From assembly GCA_036388855.1 (NCBI GenBank), contig DASVRA010000026.1:41604-105603 (forward strand): a stretch of DNA of 64,000 bases. Reading direction: 5' to 3'. The notes beneath the pieces are model-generated. The model was not told the origin of the DNA, made no database searches, and saw nothing but the letters and a program-made list of their open reading frames with translations. Origin of the DNA: DASVRA01 sp036388855. GTDB taxonomy: Bacteria; Pseudomonadota; Alphaproteobacteria; Caulobacterales; Caulobacteraceae. Below are positions 8,334-15,753 of the stretch, in pieces (positions within the stretch are counted from its first letter, which is position 1; the number at the start of each line of letters is the position of its first letter). The translations under genes were made by a program, and so were the position numbers.

Positions 8334-9095
8334 ATGCGCGCCATTTTCGCCGCCATTGCAGTATCCTTCGCCCCAATCGTCCCCATCAGTTCTGTTTCAG
8401 CGAGCGAATTCTCCGCACCCTGGGAGGACGCCGCCTCGGCCATCGTACTAGACCCGTTCAGCGGCAACTCGATCAACTGGGACCAGCTGGGGACGGATGC
8501 ACGGGTGGTCGGAATCATCCACAAGGCCTCGCAGGGAACGGCCGAGGACGGCAAGTACGTTGTACGGAGAACCCAGGCCCGAGGACGCCGTTATCTTTGG
8601 GGCTCCTATCACCTTCTGACCACCGCAGCGCTCGACCAGCAGATCGACAACTACATTGGGGTAGTCGGCGTCTACTCTGACGAGACCTACGCGATCGACG
8701 TGGAATGTCTGCAAGCCTCCACTACCTGCCAGTCCTCTGCCTTTAAGGTCAGCTTCCCACAGATCGAAGGCGCTCTTCGCCTGGTCAGAGCGCGAACCGG
8801 ACGCCTGCCGATGGTCTATGCCAACCACTCGGTGGCCAAAGCGTTGTCGCAACGCTGGGCGGGATCGGCTGAGTTTGCGCGCGTTCCTCTCTGGTATGCC
8901 CGCTTCAAACGTACGGTAACAGACTTCCCTGCGGGACCCTGGTTGACTTATGCGCTGTGGCAGTTCTCCAGCGAGATCAACTGCACGGCAGCCGCATGCC
9001 CTTACCAGGTGCCAGGTGTCGCGCGAGACATGGACCTGAACGTATTCGCAGGGTCCGCCGACGCGCTTCGGCGGCAGTGGCCGCTAAACGACTGA
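8334..9095 (+). CDS. Secreted GH25-family lysozyme
   Basis: A 253-residue muramidase-like protein. Residues 1-23 are a Sec signal peptide ending SSVSASE. The GH25 fold is recognisable: IVLDPFSGNSINWDQLG places Asp40 on the first strand, GIIHKASQGT is the usual second strand, GSYHLL the third, and YAIDVEC contains the catalytic Asp122/Glu124 pair. GH25 enzymes cleave the MurNAc-GlcNAc bond. The ATG follows GAGGTGA by 4 nt; in-frame Met codons further upstream lack a signal peptide. Two Cys residues (in CLQAS and TTCQSS) and a later CTAAACP suggest disulfides in an extracytoplasmic protein. Confidence 0.82.
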   Translation: MRAIFAAIAVSFAPIVPISSVSASEFSAPWEDAASAIVLDPFSGNSINWDQLGTDARVVGIIHKASQGTAEDGKYVVRRTQARGRRYLWGSYHLLTTAALDQQIDNYIGVVGVYSDETYAIDVECLQASTTCQSSAFKVSFPQIEGALRLVRARTGRLPMVYANHSVAKALSQRWAGSAEFARVPLWYARFKRTVTDFPAGPWLTYALWQFSSEINCTAAACPYQVPGVARDMDLNVFAGSADALRRQWPLND

Positions 9096-9230
9096 GACCT
9101 CTTCAACGAACCGAAGAACATATGCTTAAGCCCTCGGTGCCGTCGGACCCGCGAAGCAGCTGATCCTCCGGCGGGGCGGCGGCCGGCGTGCTAAGCGCCT
9201 CCGCTCGTCTTGAGCTACCGCGGGAGCACT

Positions 9231-9260
9231 AATGTCCGCTCCTGGCAGCTAGCAGACTTC
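9231..9260. repeat. Degenerate palindromic repeat, copy 3
   Basis: AATGTCCGCTCCTGGCAGCT is followed by AGCAGACTTC. The left half matches the other copies closely; the right half is decayed, so the hairpin is weak. Confidence 0.4.
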
Positions 9261-9307
9261 TCGCCCGCTACAGGTACCCGTAGCCGCTATGTAACCGGCA
9301 GCGCGCC

Positions 9308-9904
9308 CTACGGTGCGGCATCCTCGCTCACGTCGTCGAAAGATTCGTCCAGTGCCCGCGCCACCTCGGCGTCTTCGTGAGCGTCATCGAATGTCCGCAC
9401 TTGCTTCAGGATGTCGCGAACGATTGATCCCACCACGTAAGGCGGATCCCCCTTCTTTCCCTGATGAACGAAACCGGAGACGTGGAGCCACTCATGGATT
9501 ATGTGCCGCGCAGGACTGATAGTGTCCGGCTTCTGCCGGTCGACACACAGGTCGATGAACCACTTCGCCGTCTCCCATGGCAGTACCCCGGGATAGCTGC
9601 CGCCCACGCTAGGCCGTTTGCGGTCGACATCTTTAACGATGGCGATGTCGAGTTCATTGTCTTTTGAGCTGCCCCGCTCAAGACCCGCACCGATAAGTGC
9701 TACGATGTCGGCAGGCTTCTTCTGGACTACCGGCTTGTCTGAAGCGGGCCTGAAGCTCAAGTGGGTATATCGAGCCTCTAGCACCCTTCGCTCGAAGTCG
9801 GGGTCATTGAGTGCCTTTTCCAGAAGCATGCCCGACAGTCGGAAGACGTTTTCCTCCTTGGCCGTGAACCCCCTTAAGCTTTTCACTGTGACCTTCACCG
9901 CCAT
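9308..9904 (-). CDS. Small putative metzincin-type zinc protease
   Basis: A 198-residue protein of unrecognised family whose C-terminal third contains HEWLHVSGFVH (His137, Glu138, His141, Gly144, His147). This matches the HExxHxxGxxH zinc signature that defines metzincin proteases, with three His ligands, the catalytic Glu and the conserved Gly. No Met-turn can be assigned with confidence. The N-terminal part is alpha/beta and charged (VTVKSLRGFTAKEENVF, LEKALNDPDFERRVLEARY). There is no signal peptide, so it acts in the cytosol or as an exported effector. It follows the wall-hydrolase genes on the opposite strand. The motif is seen; the activity is inferred. Confidence 0.65.
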   Translation of the reverse strand: MAVKVTVKSLRGFTAKEENVFRLSGMLLEKALNDPDFERRVLEARYTHLSFRPASDKPVVQKKPADIVALIGAGLERGSSKDNELDIAIVKDVDRKRPSVGGSYPGVLPWETAKWFIDLCVDRQKPDTISPARHIIHEWLHVSGFVHQGKKGDPPYVVGSIVRDILKQVRTFDDAHEDAEVARALDESFDDVSEDAAP

Positions 9905-10552
9905 ACCGACACCTCCATCCCATTGGTCAAGCCAGTGATCATGCGGTTGCGTGGCAGGTCAACGCTCGTTAGCTCGCCCTGCAATAGGCTGGTACGGCCG
10001 AACCACCTAGCGCTTCCAGTAGCCTTTCAGCCGTACAGCGCACCCCATGACCGCTATGGCCGAATTCGACCTTAGGCCCTAGCTGCTTGATCGCGCAAGC
10101 TAAACAGGCGCGGAGAGGCCGAAACTGCAGATCCCACCAGAACAATTTTGCGGCAGCGGTTCTCAGCCTAGGGCACTACCGTGAGGGAAAGTCGCGGCGC
10201 CGGAGGCGCTGGAGGCTCCTACCGCGGCGCCAAAAGCAGGCAGTTAGTCACGGACACTTACGGGCGCTCGAACTCGAACCCGACGATCAAGGACCACTAG
10301 CGCATAGTCGCCGCGGGGGCGGCAATGATCGGGTGGGTGGCACTCGTCGAGGGACGGTGCGGAGCCTCTTGAAGGCCGGCAGCTACGAGTTCCGCGCGCC
10401 GACCACGCGTGGGAGCGTACTGCGGTCTGGCGCCTTCCACCGACCGCCGCACACGCGGAGAAGATCGTATGATAGACGAAACCCGATTAGCGAATATGGC
10501 GTTTGGTGAGGTCAAGCTCTTCTCCCTTCAGTAAACTCTTTGGCTACCTCCC
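9905..10552. other. Intergenic gap, nothing recognised
   Basis: About 650 bases between two minus-strand hydrolase-like genes. One open frame of 140 codons is Arg-rich without a domain and is probably chance. I see no repeats, RNA genes or clear terminators. Confidence 0.35.
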
Positions 10553-11248
10553 TCATTCGCTGTCGGGTTCCTGCTCTCCCAGTTTTTGATTAATCGCCCT
10601 GGTGGCGAAGGATTGGCCGTCAGCGACGATGCTCAGTAAGGAAAACAGGTGAATGAGCTTCTGGTCCTGCGGCAGGAGACAATAGCCATACTGAACCAGA
10701 CCGCAGTTCGCCAAACCGGAGTTCAGAACGTGCCCGGTGAATTTGGGGAGTTCACAAGCGGCATCGATGTCCAGATGTCGGTCTTTAGCGAGGGTCGACA
10801 TATAGAACTTCAGATCGCCGCCGAGGCGAGGCAACCACTCCAGTAGATCATGTAGGCGGTCATCCCACAATTTTACGCGACCGACGAACATCGAGCCTCG
10901 CGCATTCAATGCGAGCACCTCGAGATCTGCCGAAATACCTGCACATAACCAGTCGCGATGGCTGAGTGAGTCCTGTGAAGGGTGGTTGTGCCAGAGCCGC
11001 ACCCCCTTCCCGGCCTCGATGGCCTTGTTCATCAACTCAGTCTGAGGTGCCGCTTGATGGCCGGTTGAGGTGTCATGGACGACAGTACCAGCCGCATCTA
11101 GACAGTGCATTAGTTCCTTGCCGGCGTTAAGCGGGTTAGAAGCGAAATCGAGTATCTGCTGCAGCGTGATTAATTCGACGGCGGTCAGCGGCGGGTGGAT
11201 AGGGGATGGCCCGTTTGCGGCCGCGTCTGTGAACCATCGTTCGTGCAT
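10553..11248 (-). CDS. JAB/JAMM-like putative metallopeptidase
   Basis: A 231-residue protein. Residues about 40-120 look like a JAB/MPN domain: GKELMHCLDAAGTVVHDTST could supply the upstream Glu45, and VRLWHNHPSQDSLSHRDW resembles the JAMM zinc motif (His87, His89, Ser96, Asp99). The spacing between the second His and the Ser is one residue shorter than the standard HxHx7SxxD, so activity is uncertain. After it, VLALNARGSMFVGRVKLW matches a closing strand pair. The C-terminal 100 residues are mostly helical and unrecognised. JAMM proteins cleave isopeptide or other peptide bonds, and bacterial members occur in RadC-like and phage tail proteins. No signal peptide is present. Confidence 0.6.
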   Translation of the reverse strand: MHERWFTDAAANGPSPIHPPLTAVELITLQQILDFASNPLNAGKELMHCLDAAGTVVHDTSTGHQAAPQTELMNKAIEAGKGVRLWHNHPSQDSLSHRDWLCAGISADLEVLALNARGSMFVGRVKLWDDRLHDLLEWLPRLGGDLKFYMSTLAKDRHLDIDAACELPKFTGHVLNSGLANCGLVQYGYCLLPQDQKLIHLFSLLSIVADGQSFATRAINQKLGEQEPDSE

Positions 11249-11815
11249 CGAAGGTCACTAGGAGGCCGCTGTCTTAACTACAAGGACGCGACACTAGGAG
11301 TGCTGGCTTTGCGGGGCTACCTCAGATCCGTTCCGCACCCTTAGCTGACGTCCAGGAGCTGGGATGCGTGTGGACTCGGAACGTCCTCCTTCCGCGCAGA
11401 GCCCAATGTCCGTTACTGGCGCAAAAGCAGCCAAAACCCCACGCCACTCATGGTGCCTCGCAAGCCAGCTACGGGAACTCTCCTGACGAGGGGCTGAATC
11501 AAAACCGAGCAGCCAACATGAAGGGCGCTTGCCACGGCCATCTCTGGGCGGTGCATTGGTGATGGTCGGCTCTTCATCTCATGATGGTTGACGCCTGCGG
11601 CAGCGATGAGCTGTTCTGAGTCACCACAACCGTGGACCTCAACGCGGCGAACCCATGCGTCAGGTCAAGGGAGGTCTTCGATGTTGTCCCGAATCGAATA
11701 GCCAAGTCGGGAACAATGCGTTGCTGGTGCGGCTTGAGCTAGGTGCGCCGCGCCTGTACCTGCGGCGTTCTGGTTCTAGTGGTTTTGCGTTCGGGTCCTC
11801 GCCGAAGCAGCTGCT
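11249..11815. other. Intergenic gap with one palindromic repeat
   Basis: No credible gene is visible. It holds decayed repeat copy 4 at 11405-11435. Open frames here have no domain and overlap the repeat. Confidence 0.4.
11405..11435. repeat. Degenerate palindromic repeat, copy 4
   Basis: AATGTCCGTTACTGGCGCAA followed by AAGCAGCC retains the TGTCCG and GGCGCAAA segments seen in copies 1 and 3. The right arm has lost its full complementarity. Confidence 0.4.
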
Positions 11816-12091
11816 CTACAACGCCGCTGCCGTGAAACCTGCAACCCCAAAGGCGATGGTCGGAAGCATGCCGAGAATGGTGGCGCCCGTCGCGCCCAGG
11901 CCGATGTCGGCTTCGATCGTGGAGAGGAGGGGGGACACGGCCGTTACGGCGTGGAGGAGCGACAGGCCGAGCAACACCAAGCCGACCAGCAGCGAAATTC
12001 GCGCCACCAGTGAAGCCGGCGCGGGTGCGCCGCCCGGAACCGCAGCCGGGGCCGCGTCATCGACCGTAGGTCGTTCCCCGGTCATGAACAC
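11816..12091 (-). pseudogene. N-terminal fragment of an MFS transporter
   Basis: 91 residues corresponding to the start of an MFS permease. There is a hydrophilic N-terminus, then TM1 (LVARISLLVGLVLLGLSLL), the loop SPLLSTIEADIGLGATGATI and the start of TM2 (LGMLPTIAFGVAGFTAAAL). The loop resembles the CynX/NimT cyanate-type group. The frame then stops, and the following sequence does not continue the remaining ten helices. It is a truncated remnant and cannot transport. Confidence 0.65.
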
Positions 12092-12420
12092 CTCAACGTC
12101 GCAGCTACGGACGAGGTTTCGATTGGGAACGCTAGATCAGTGGCCTGAGAACTAAGCAGGAACTGCGCGCGCGGCCTGGCTCGGACCTCCGTCTCACCAT
12201 GCCGCGCCACCTGCCTCCGCGCTTCAGATGACGTCAGCTGCTCCCAAGTCTGAACCGCTGTCGTGCTTTCGCTGCGTTCGGCTGGCTAGCTCCGGCGGCT
12301 TCACCGCCAACGAAGCGCTAGTTGCCGGCCGCGGATGGCGCAAATCATCGGGTGACTCGCCGCGCCGTGCGTAGCCCCTGGAGGCCGGCTGTCGGCTCTG
12401 AGCCCCTGGCCACAAGGTAG
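12092..12420. other. Intergenic gap, nothing recognised
   Basis: About 330 bases between the MFS remnant and the end of the integrase gene. No domain-bearing frame, RNA gene or clear terminator is visible. Confidence 0.35.
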
Positions 12421-13626
12421 CTACGTGGGCTGGATGTTGAGTCCCTCACGAAGCTGGTCGAGGTAATCAGCCCACCACTGGGCCATGCACACCCGCTCTT
12501 CCCAATAGGCTCCTCGAGCATAGGCTTGCCTGACCGCATTCCCGTCGACGTGGGCAAGAGAGCGTTCGATCGCGTCTGGATTCCACAGTCCGCTCTCGTT
12601 CATGAGGGTGCTCGCGGTTGTCCTGAAGCCGTGCGAACTCATCTGTTCGGTTGTGTAGCCAAGGCGGCGGAGCGCCGCGTTCAATGTGTTCTCACTCAAG
12701 GGCCGGCTCGCCGTCCTGGCGCCTGGAAAGACAAGCCGGCCTTTTCCAGTAACTTGGCGTACCCGTTCGAGCACTTCCGTAGCTTGGCGAGACAAGGGGT
12801 TCACATGCGGCCGCCTCATCTTCATGCGTTCTGCGGGAATTGTCCAAATGCGTTTCTGAAGATCAAATTCTGGCCACTCCGCCTGCCGCAGTTCTCCCGG
12901 CCGGGGATAACATAGGGCCATCAGCTGGAGGGCGTTTCGAACCACGAAACTGCCTTCCAGCGCGTTGATAGCCCGCATCAGTTCGCCCACACCTCGAGGA
13001 TCGATGATTGCGGCATGGTGCGTGACCGCAGGCGCCAGGAGTGCGCCTTGAAGAGCATAGGTGGGATCCGCCGAGGCCCTTCCAGTCATGATCGCGTATC
13101 GGAAAACGCGACTCATGCTGCTGCGACACCGCCGGGCAGATTCCCTCAGCCCGCGCGCTTCGATCACCTTCAGCACCTCAAGCGCGTGCTGCGGCGTGAT
13201 CTGCCGGATGGGCCGTGGGTGGAGAGGGCGGGCCAGCTCCAAGAGCACCCAGCGGAGCTTCGTAATTGTGTGCGGCGCCCTAGCTTTCTGTTCCTCCCTT
13301 GCGATGAATTCCTCAGCCAAGACACGGAATGTCTCTGAGGCCTCCCTTCTCGCATGAGACTCGCGCTCCTTCCGCTCGACGCCTGGATCCTTTCCGAGCT
13401 GGAGTAGCTTCCTGGCGTGCTCTCGCCGATCCCTTGCGTCGGCAAGCGAAACCGAGGGGTAGGGGCCGAAGCTGAGAAGTTTCTCCTTGCCTTGAAAGCG
13501 ATACTTGAGTCGCCACAGCTTGCCCCCCGAAGGGGTGATCTGGACGAAAAGGCCCCCCGAGTCGCTGAGCTTGTAAGGGGCCGGTCGGGGCTTCGCATTC
13601 CGAATGGCAAGGTCGGAAAGAGGCAT
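12421..13626 (-). CDS. P4-type tyrosine integrase
   Basis: A 401-residue integrase with the usual three-part layout. The N-terminal DUF4102 arm-binding domain (about 1-90) begins LSDLAIRNAKPRPAPYKLSD and contains WRLKYRFQGKEKLLSFGPYP. The core-binding domain (about 100-190) contains FRVLAEEFIAREEQ. The catalytic domain (about 205-385) has Arg in YPRPGELRQAEWPEFDL, the HxxR box HGFRTTAST, His in SLAHVDGN and the Tyr nucleophile in the RQAYARGAYW segment. All residues are intact and the length is normal. It catalyses integration at the 3' end of a tRNA gene; the tRNA-Thr gene lies 200 bp upstream of its start, so this is the integrase of the right island end. Repeats of TACCCCCAC overlap its start region. 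Confidence 0.93.
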   Translation of the reverse strand: MPLSDLAIRNAKPRPAPYKLSDSGGLFVQITPSGGKLWRLKYRFQGKEKLLSFGPYPSVSLADARDRREHARKLLQLGKDPGVERKERESHARREASETFRVLAEEFIAREEQKARAPHTITKLRWVLLELARPLHPRPIRQITPQHALEVLKVIEARGLRESARRCRSSMSRVFRYAIMTGRASADPTYALQGALLAPAVTHHAAIIDPRGVGELMRAINALEGSFVVRNALQLMALCYPRPGELRQAEWPEFDLQKRIWTIPAERMKMRRPHVNPLSRQATEVLERVRQVTGKGRLVFPGARTASRPLSENTLNAALRRLGYTTEQMSSHGFRTTASTLMNESGLWNPDAIERSLAHVDGNAVRQAYARGAYWEERVCMAQWWADYLDQLREGLNIQPT

Positions 13627-13627
13627 G

Positions 13628-13681
13628 GTGGGGGTATCTGTGAGACGTAGAAGAGGAGCATACCCCCACTCCTACCCCCAC
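13628..13681. repeat. Three TACCCCCAC repeats at the integrase promoter
   Basis: GTGGGGGTAT (13628-13637) is the exact inverse of ATACCCCCAC (13660-13669), and TACCCCCAC recurs as a direct copy at 13673-13681, 12 bp on. They lie immediately upstream of the integrase start. Arm-type integrase sites or an autorepressor operator are both plausible. Confidence 0.5.
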
Positions 13682-13708
13682 CGCAACAGGATTGTGGCGA
13701 ACCTCACC

Positions 13709-13722
13709 GTCCGCCGGCGGAC
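13709..13722. promoter_or_regulatory. Perfect 14-bp palindrome between integrase and tRNA
   Basis: GTCCGCCGGCGGAC is a perfect palindrome in the about 200-bp region between the integrase start and the tRNA-Thr 3' end, where att-site accessory sequences or regulators are expected. Its function is unknown. Confidence 0.35.
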
Positions 13723-13825
13723 TTCAGTGCCGGAAGCCAAAGGCAGAATGCGTAAATGAATCAGTTGGTCGGCGTATTTCAGCGGCTGCCAGCGTACCTC
13801 TGTGGATTCTCGGAACGGGATGCCT

Positions 13826-13901
13826 TGGTGCCGGTTGAGGGACTCGAACCCCCGACCTTCGGTTTACAAAACCGCTGCTCTACCAGCTGAGCTAAACCGG
13901 C
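13826..13901 (-). tRNA. tRNA-Thr (anticodon UGU)
   Basis: The minus strand reads GCCGGTTTAGCTCAGCTGGT and folds as a cloverleaf: 7-bp acceptor stem GCCGGTT/AACCGGC, D arm GCTCAG...GAGC, anticodon loop TTTGTAA with anticodon TGT, T arm with GGTTCGAGTCC, and an encoded CCA (13826-13828). The outermost anticodon-stem pair is a G-A mismatch. Its 3' end is the probable attachment site of the island to its left. Confidence 0.96.
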
Positions 13902-14023
13902 CTGGCGCCGGCGGCTTATGCCGCAGGGGAGGGCGTCCTTGCAATTGCGGCGGCCGTACCCGTGCTTCCGCCGCACCCTCGCCGCCTCTATATGGCGCAC
14001 CCCCGCCGTCAGCCTTGGACCCC

Positions 14024-15733
14024 ATGGACCGTATCCTGATCACCTCCGCCCTCCCGTACATCAACGGGATCAAGCACCTGGGGAACTTGGTGGGCTCGAT
14101 GTTGCCCGCCGACGTCTACGCCCGGTTCAAGCGGGCGCAGGGACACGAGGTGCTCTACATCTGCGCCACGGACGAGCACGGCACGCCGGCCGAGTTGGCC
14201 GCGGCCGATGCCGGGCAGGACGTGTTCACCTACTGCGCCGAACAACACGAGCTGCAGCACCGGGTGGGGCGGGAGTTCGGCCTGTCCTGGGACTGGTTCG
14301 GCCGCTCCTCCTCGCCGCAGAACAAGGCGCTGGCCCAGCATTTCGCCGAGGTGCTGGAGGACAACGGCCTGATCGAGGAGCGGCTTGACCGGATGATCTT
14401 TTCAGTCGCCGACCGGCGCTTCCTGCCCGACCGGTATGTCGAGGGCACCTGTCCGCACTGCCGGCATCGGCCCGCCCGTGGCGACCAGTGCGACAACTGC
14501 GGTCGGCTCCTCGACCCCACCGATCTCATCGACCCCTATTCCACCGTCTCCGGCTCCACTGATCTGGAAATCCGCGAGACAAGGCACCTCTACCTGCTCC
14601 AGACCAAACTGGAGGGGCGGTTGCGGCAGTGGCTCGACTCCAAAACCGACTTCCCAGCGCTGGCGCGCGCCATTGGCTATAAGCACTTGGACGAGGGGCT
14701 GATCGACCGGGGCATCACCCGCGACCTTGCCTGGGGCGTGCCCGTGACTAGGGGCGGGCTGCCCCGGCCGGGGTTTGAGGACAAGGTCTTCTACGTCTGG
14801 TTCGACGCCCCCGTTGAATACATCGGCGCCACGCGCGAATGGGCAGACGCCCAAGAGGGGCGCGACTGGGAACGGTGGTGGCGGCTCGACCGGGGCGCCC
14901 AAGACGTCCGTTACGTCCAGGTGATGGGCAAGGACAACGTCGCCTTCCACACCGTCAGTTTTCCCGCGACGATCATCGGCTCGGGCGAGCCGTGGAAACT
15001 GGTCGACGTACTTAAAGCCTTCAACTGGTTGAACTGGTACGGCGGCAAGTTCTCCACCTCCCAGAAGCGCGGCGTGTTCATGGACGCGGCGCTCGAGCTT
15101 TTGCCGCCCGACTACTGGCGCTGGTACCTTACCGCCAACGCCCCCGAGGGCTCCGATACCGCCTTCACTTGGGAACAGTTCGCCTCGGCCGTGAACCGGG
15201 ACCTGGCCGATGTGCTCGGCAACTTCGTCAACCGCGTGCTTAAGTTCACCGAGAGCCGCTTTGAAGCCCGTGTGCCGGAGGGTGGCGAGCCCAGCGAGCT
15301 GGAACTGCGGCTTTACGGAGAGGTGGGCGAACGGATCGGCGCCCTCACCGCCTGTCTGGAGGCCATGGAGTTTCGCAAGGCGGCGCAGGAGCTGCGGGCG
15401 CTCTGGGTGCTGGGGAACGAATACCTGCAGGAGGCGGCGCCCTGGACCGCGATCAAGACTGACCCGGAGCGGGCCGCCGTTATCGTGCGCACCGGGATCA
15501 ACCTGGCCGCCCTGTTCGCGCGGGTCTCCGCTCCGGTGATCCCTTTCGCGGCAGAGAGGATCACCGCGGCCTTGGGCGAGCAGTATCCGCCGTCCTGGCC
15601 TTCAGCCGATGGGAAGACCGAGCTGTCCTGCCTCAAGCCCGGCCGCCCCGTCAGCGCGCCTCAGGTTCTGTTCCGGAAAATCGAAGACGGGCAGATCGCC
15701 GAGTGGACCGAGCGTTTCGGCGGCGCCGATTGA
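14024..15733 (+). CDS. metG: Methionyl-tRNA synthetase
   Basis: A 569-residue class I aminoacyl-tRNA synthetase that charges tRNA-Met in the cytoplasm. The Rossmann core begins RILITSALPYINGIKHLGNL, where HLGN is the HIGH-box variant. A zinc knuckle follows (CPHCRHRP, then CDNCGRLL, about residues 145-165), then FYVWFDAPVEYIG and the KMSKS-equivalent GGKFSTSQKRGVF. The last 170 residues are the helical anticodon-binding domain. The C-terminal dimerisation domain seen in longer MetRS is absent. The frame is open far upstream through the tRNA gene, but the family starts at MDRILITSAL, so the ATG at 14024 is chosen. It is the first chromosomal gene after the island boundary. Confidence 0.95.
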   Translation: MDRILITSALPYINGIKHLGNLVGSMLPADVYARFKRAQGHEVLYICATDEHGTPAELAAADAGQDVFTYCAEQHELQHRVGREFGLSWDWFGRSSSPQNKALAQHFAEVLEDNGLIEERLDRMIFSVADRRFLPDRYVEGTCPHCRHRPARGDQCDNCGRLLDPTDLIDPYSTVSGSTDLEIRETRHLYLLQTKLEGRLRQWLDSKTDFPALARAIGYKHLDEGLIDRGITRDLAWGVPVTRGGLPRPGFEDKVFYVWFDAPVEYIGATREWADAQEGRDWERWWRLDRGAQDVRYVQVMGKDNVAFHTVSFPATIIGSGEPWKLVDVLKAFNWLNWYGGKFSTSQKRGVFMDAALELLPPDYWRWYLTANAPEGSDTAFTWEQFASAVNRDLADVLGNFVNRVLKFTESRFEARVPEGGEPSELELRLYGEVGERIGALTACLEAMEFRKAAQELRALWVLGNEYLQEAAPWTAIKTDPERAAVIVRTGINLAALFARVSAPVIPFAAERITAALGEQYPPSWPSADGKTELSCLKPGRPVSAPQVLFRKIEDGQIAEWTERFGGAD

Positions 15734-15753
15734 CGCTCGAGCAGCCCACGGGA

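Larger units (their letters stand above)
1..13828. mobile_element. Genomic island integrated at tRNA-Thr (right end only)
   Basis: The stretch left of the tRNA-Thr gene has lower GC, long intergenic gaps and mobile-element genes: a P4-type integrase at the right edge, and two more tyrosine recombinases with AlpA-like and excisionase-like proteins. From the tRNA rightward, coding becomes dense and very GC-rich. Integration of P4-type elements into the 3' end of a tRNA gene is well established, and here the integrase gene starts about 200 bp from the tRNA 3' end. I found no second copy of the tRNA 3' end, so the left junction must lie before the window. The right boundary is inferred to be the tRNA 3' terminus. 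The two recombinase systems may mean the island is composite. Confidence 0.7.

Noticed and set aside
13802..14023. Upstream extension of metG
   Set aside because: It would translate through the tRNA-Thr gene; the family begins at MDRILITSAL.
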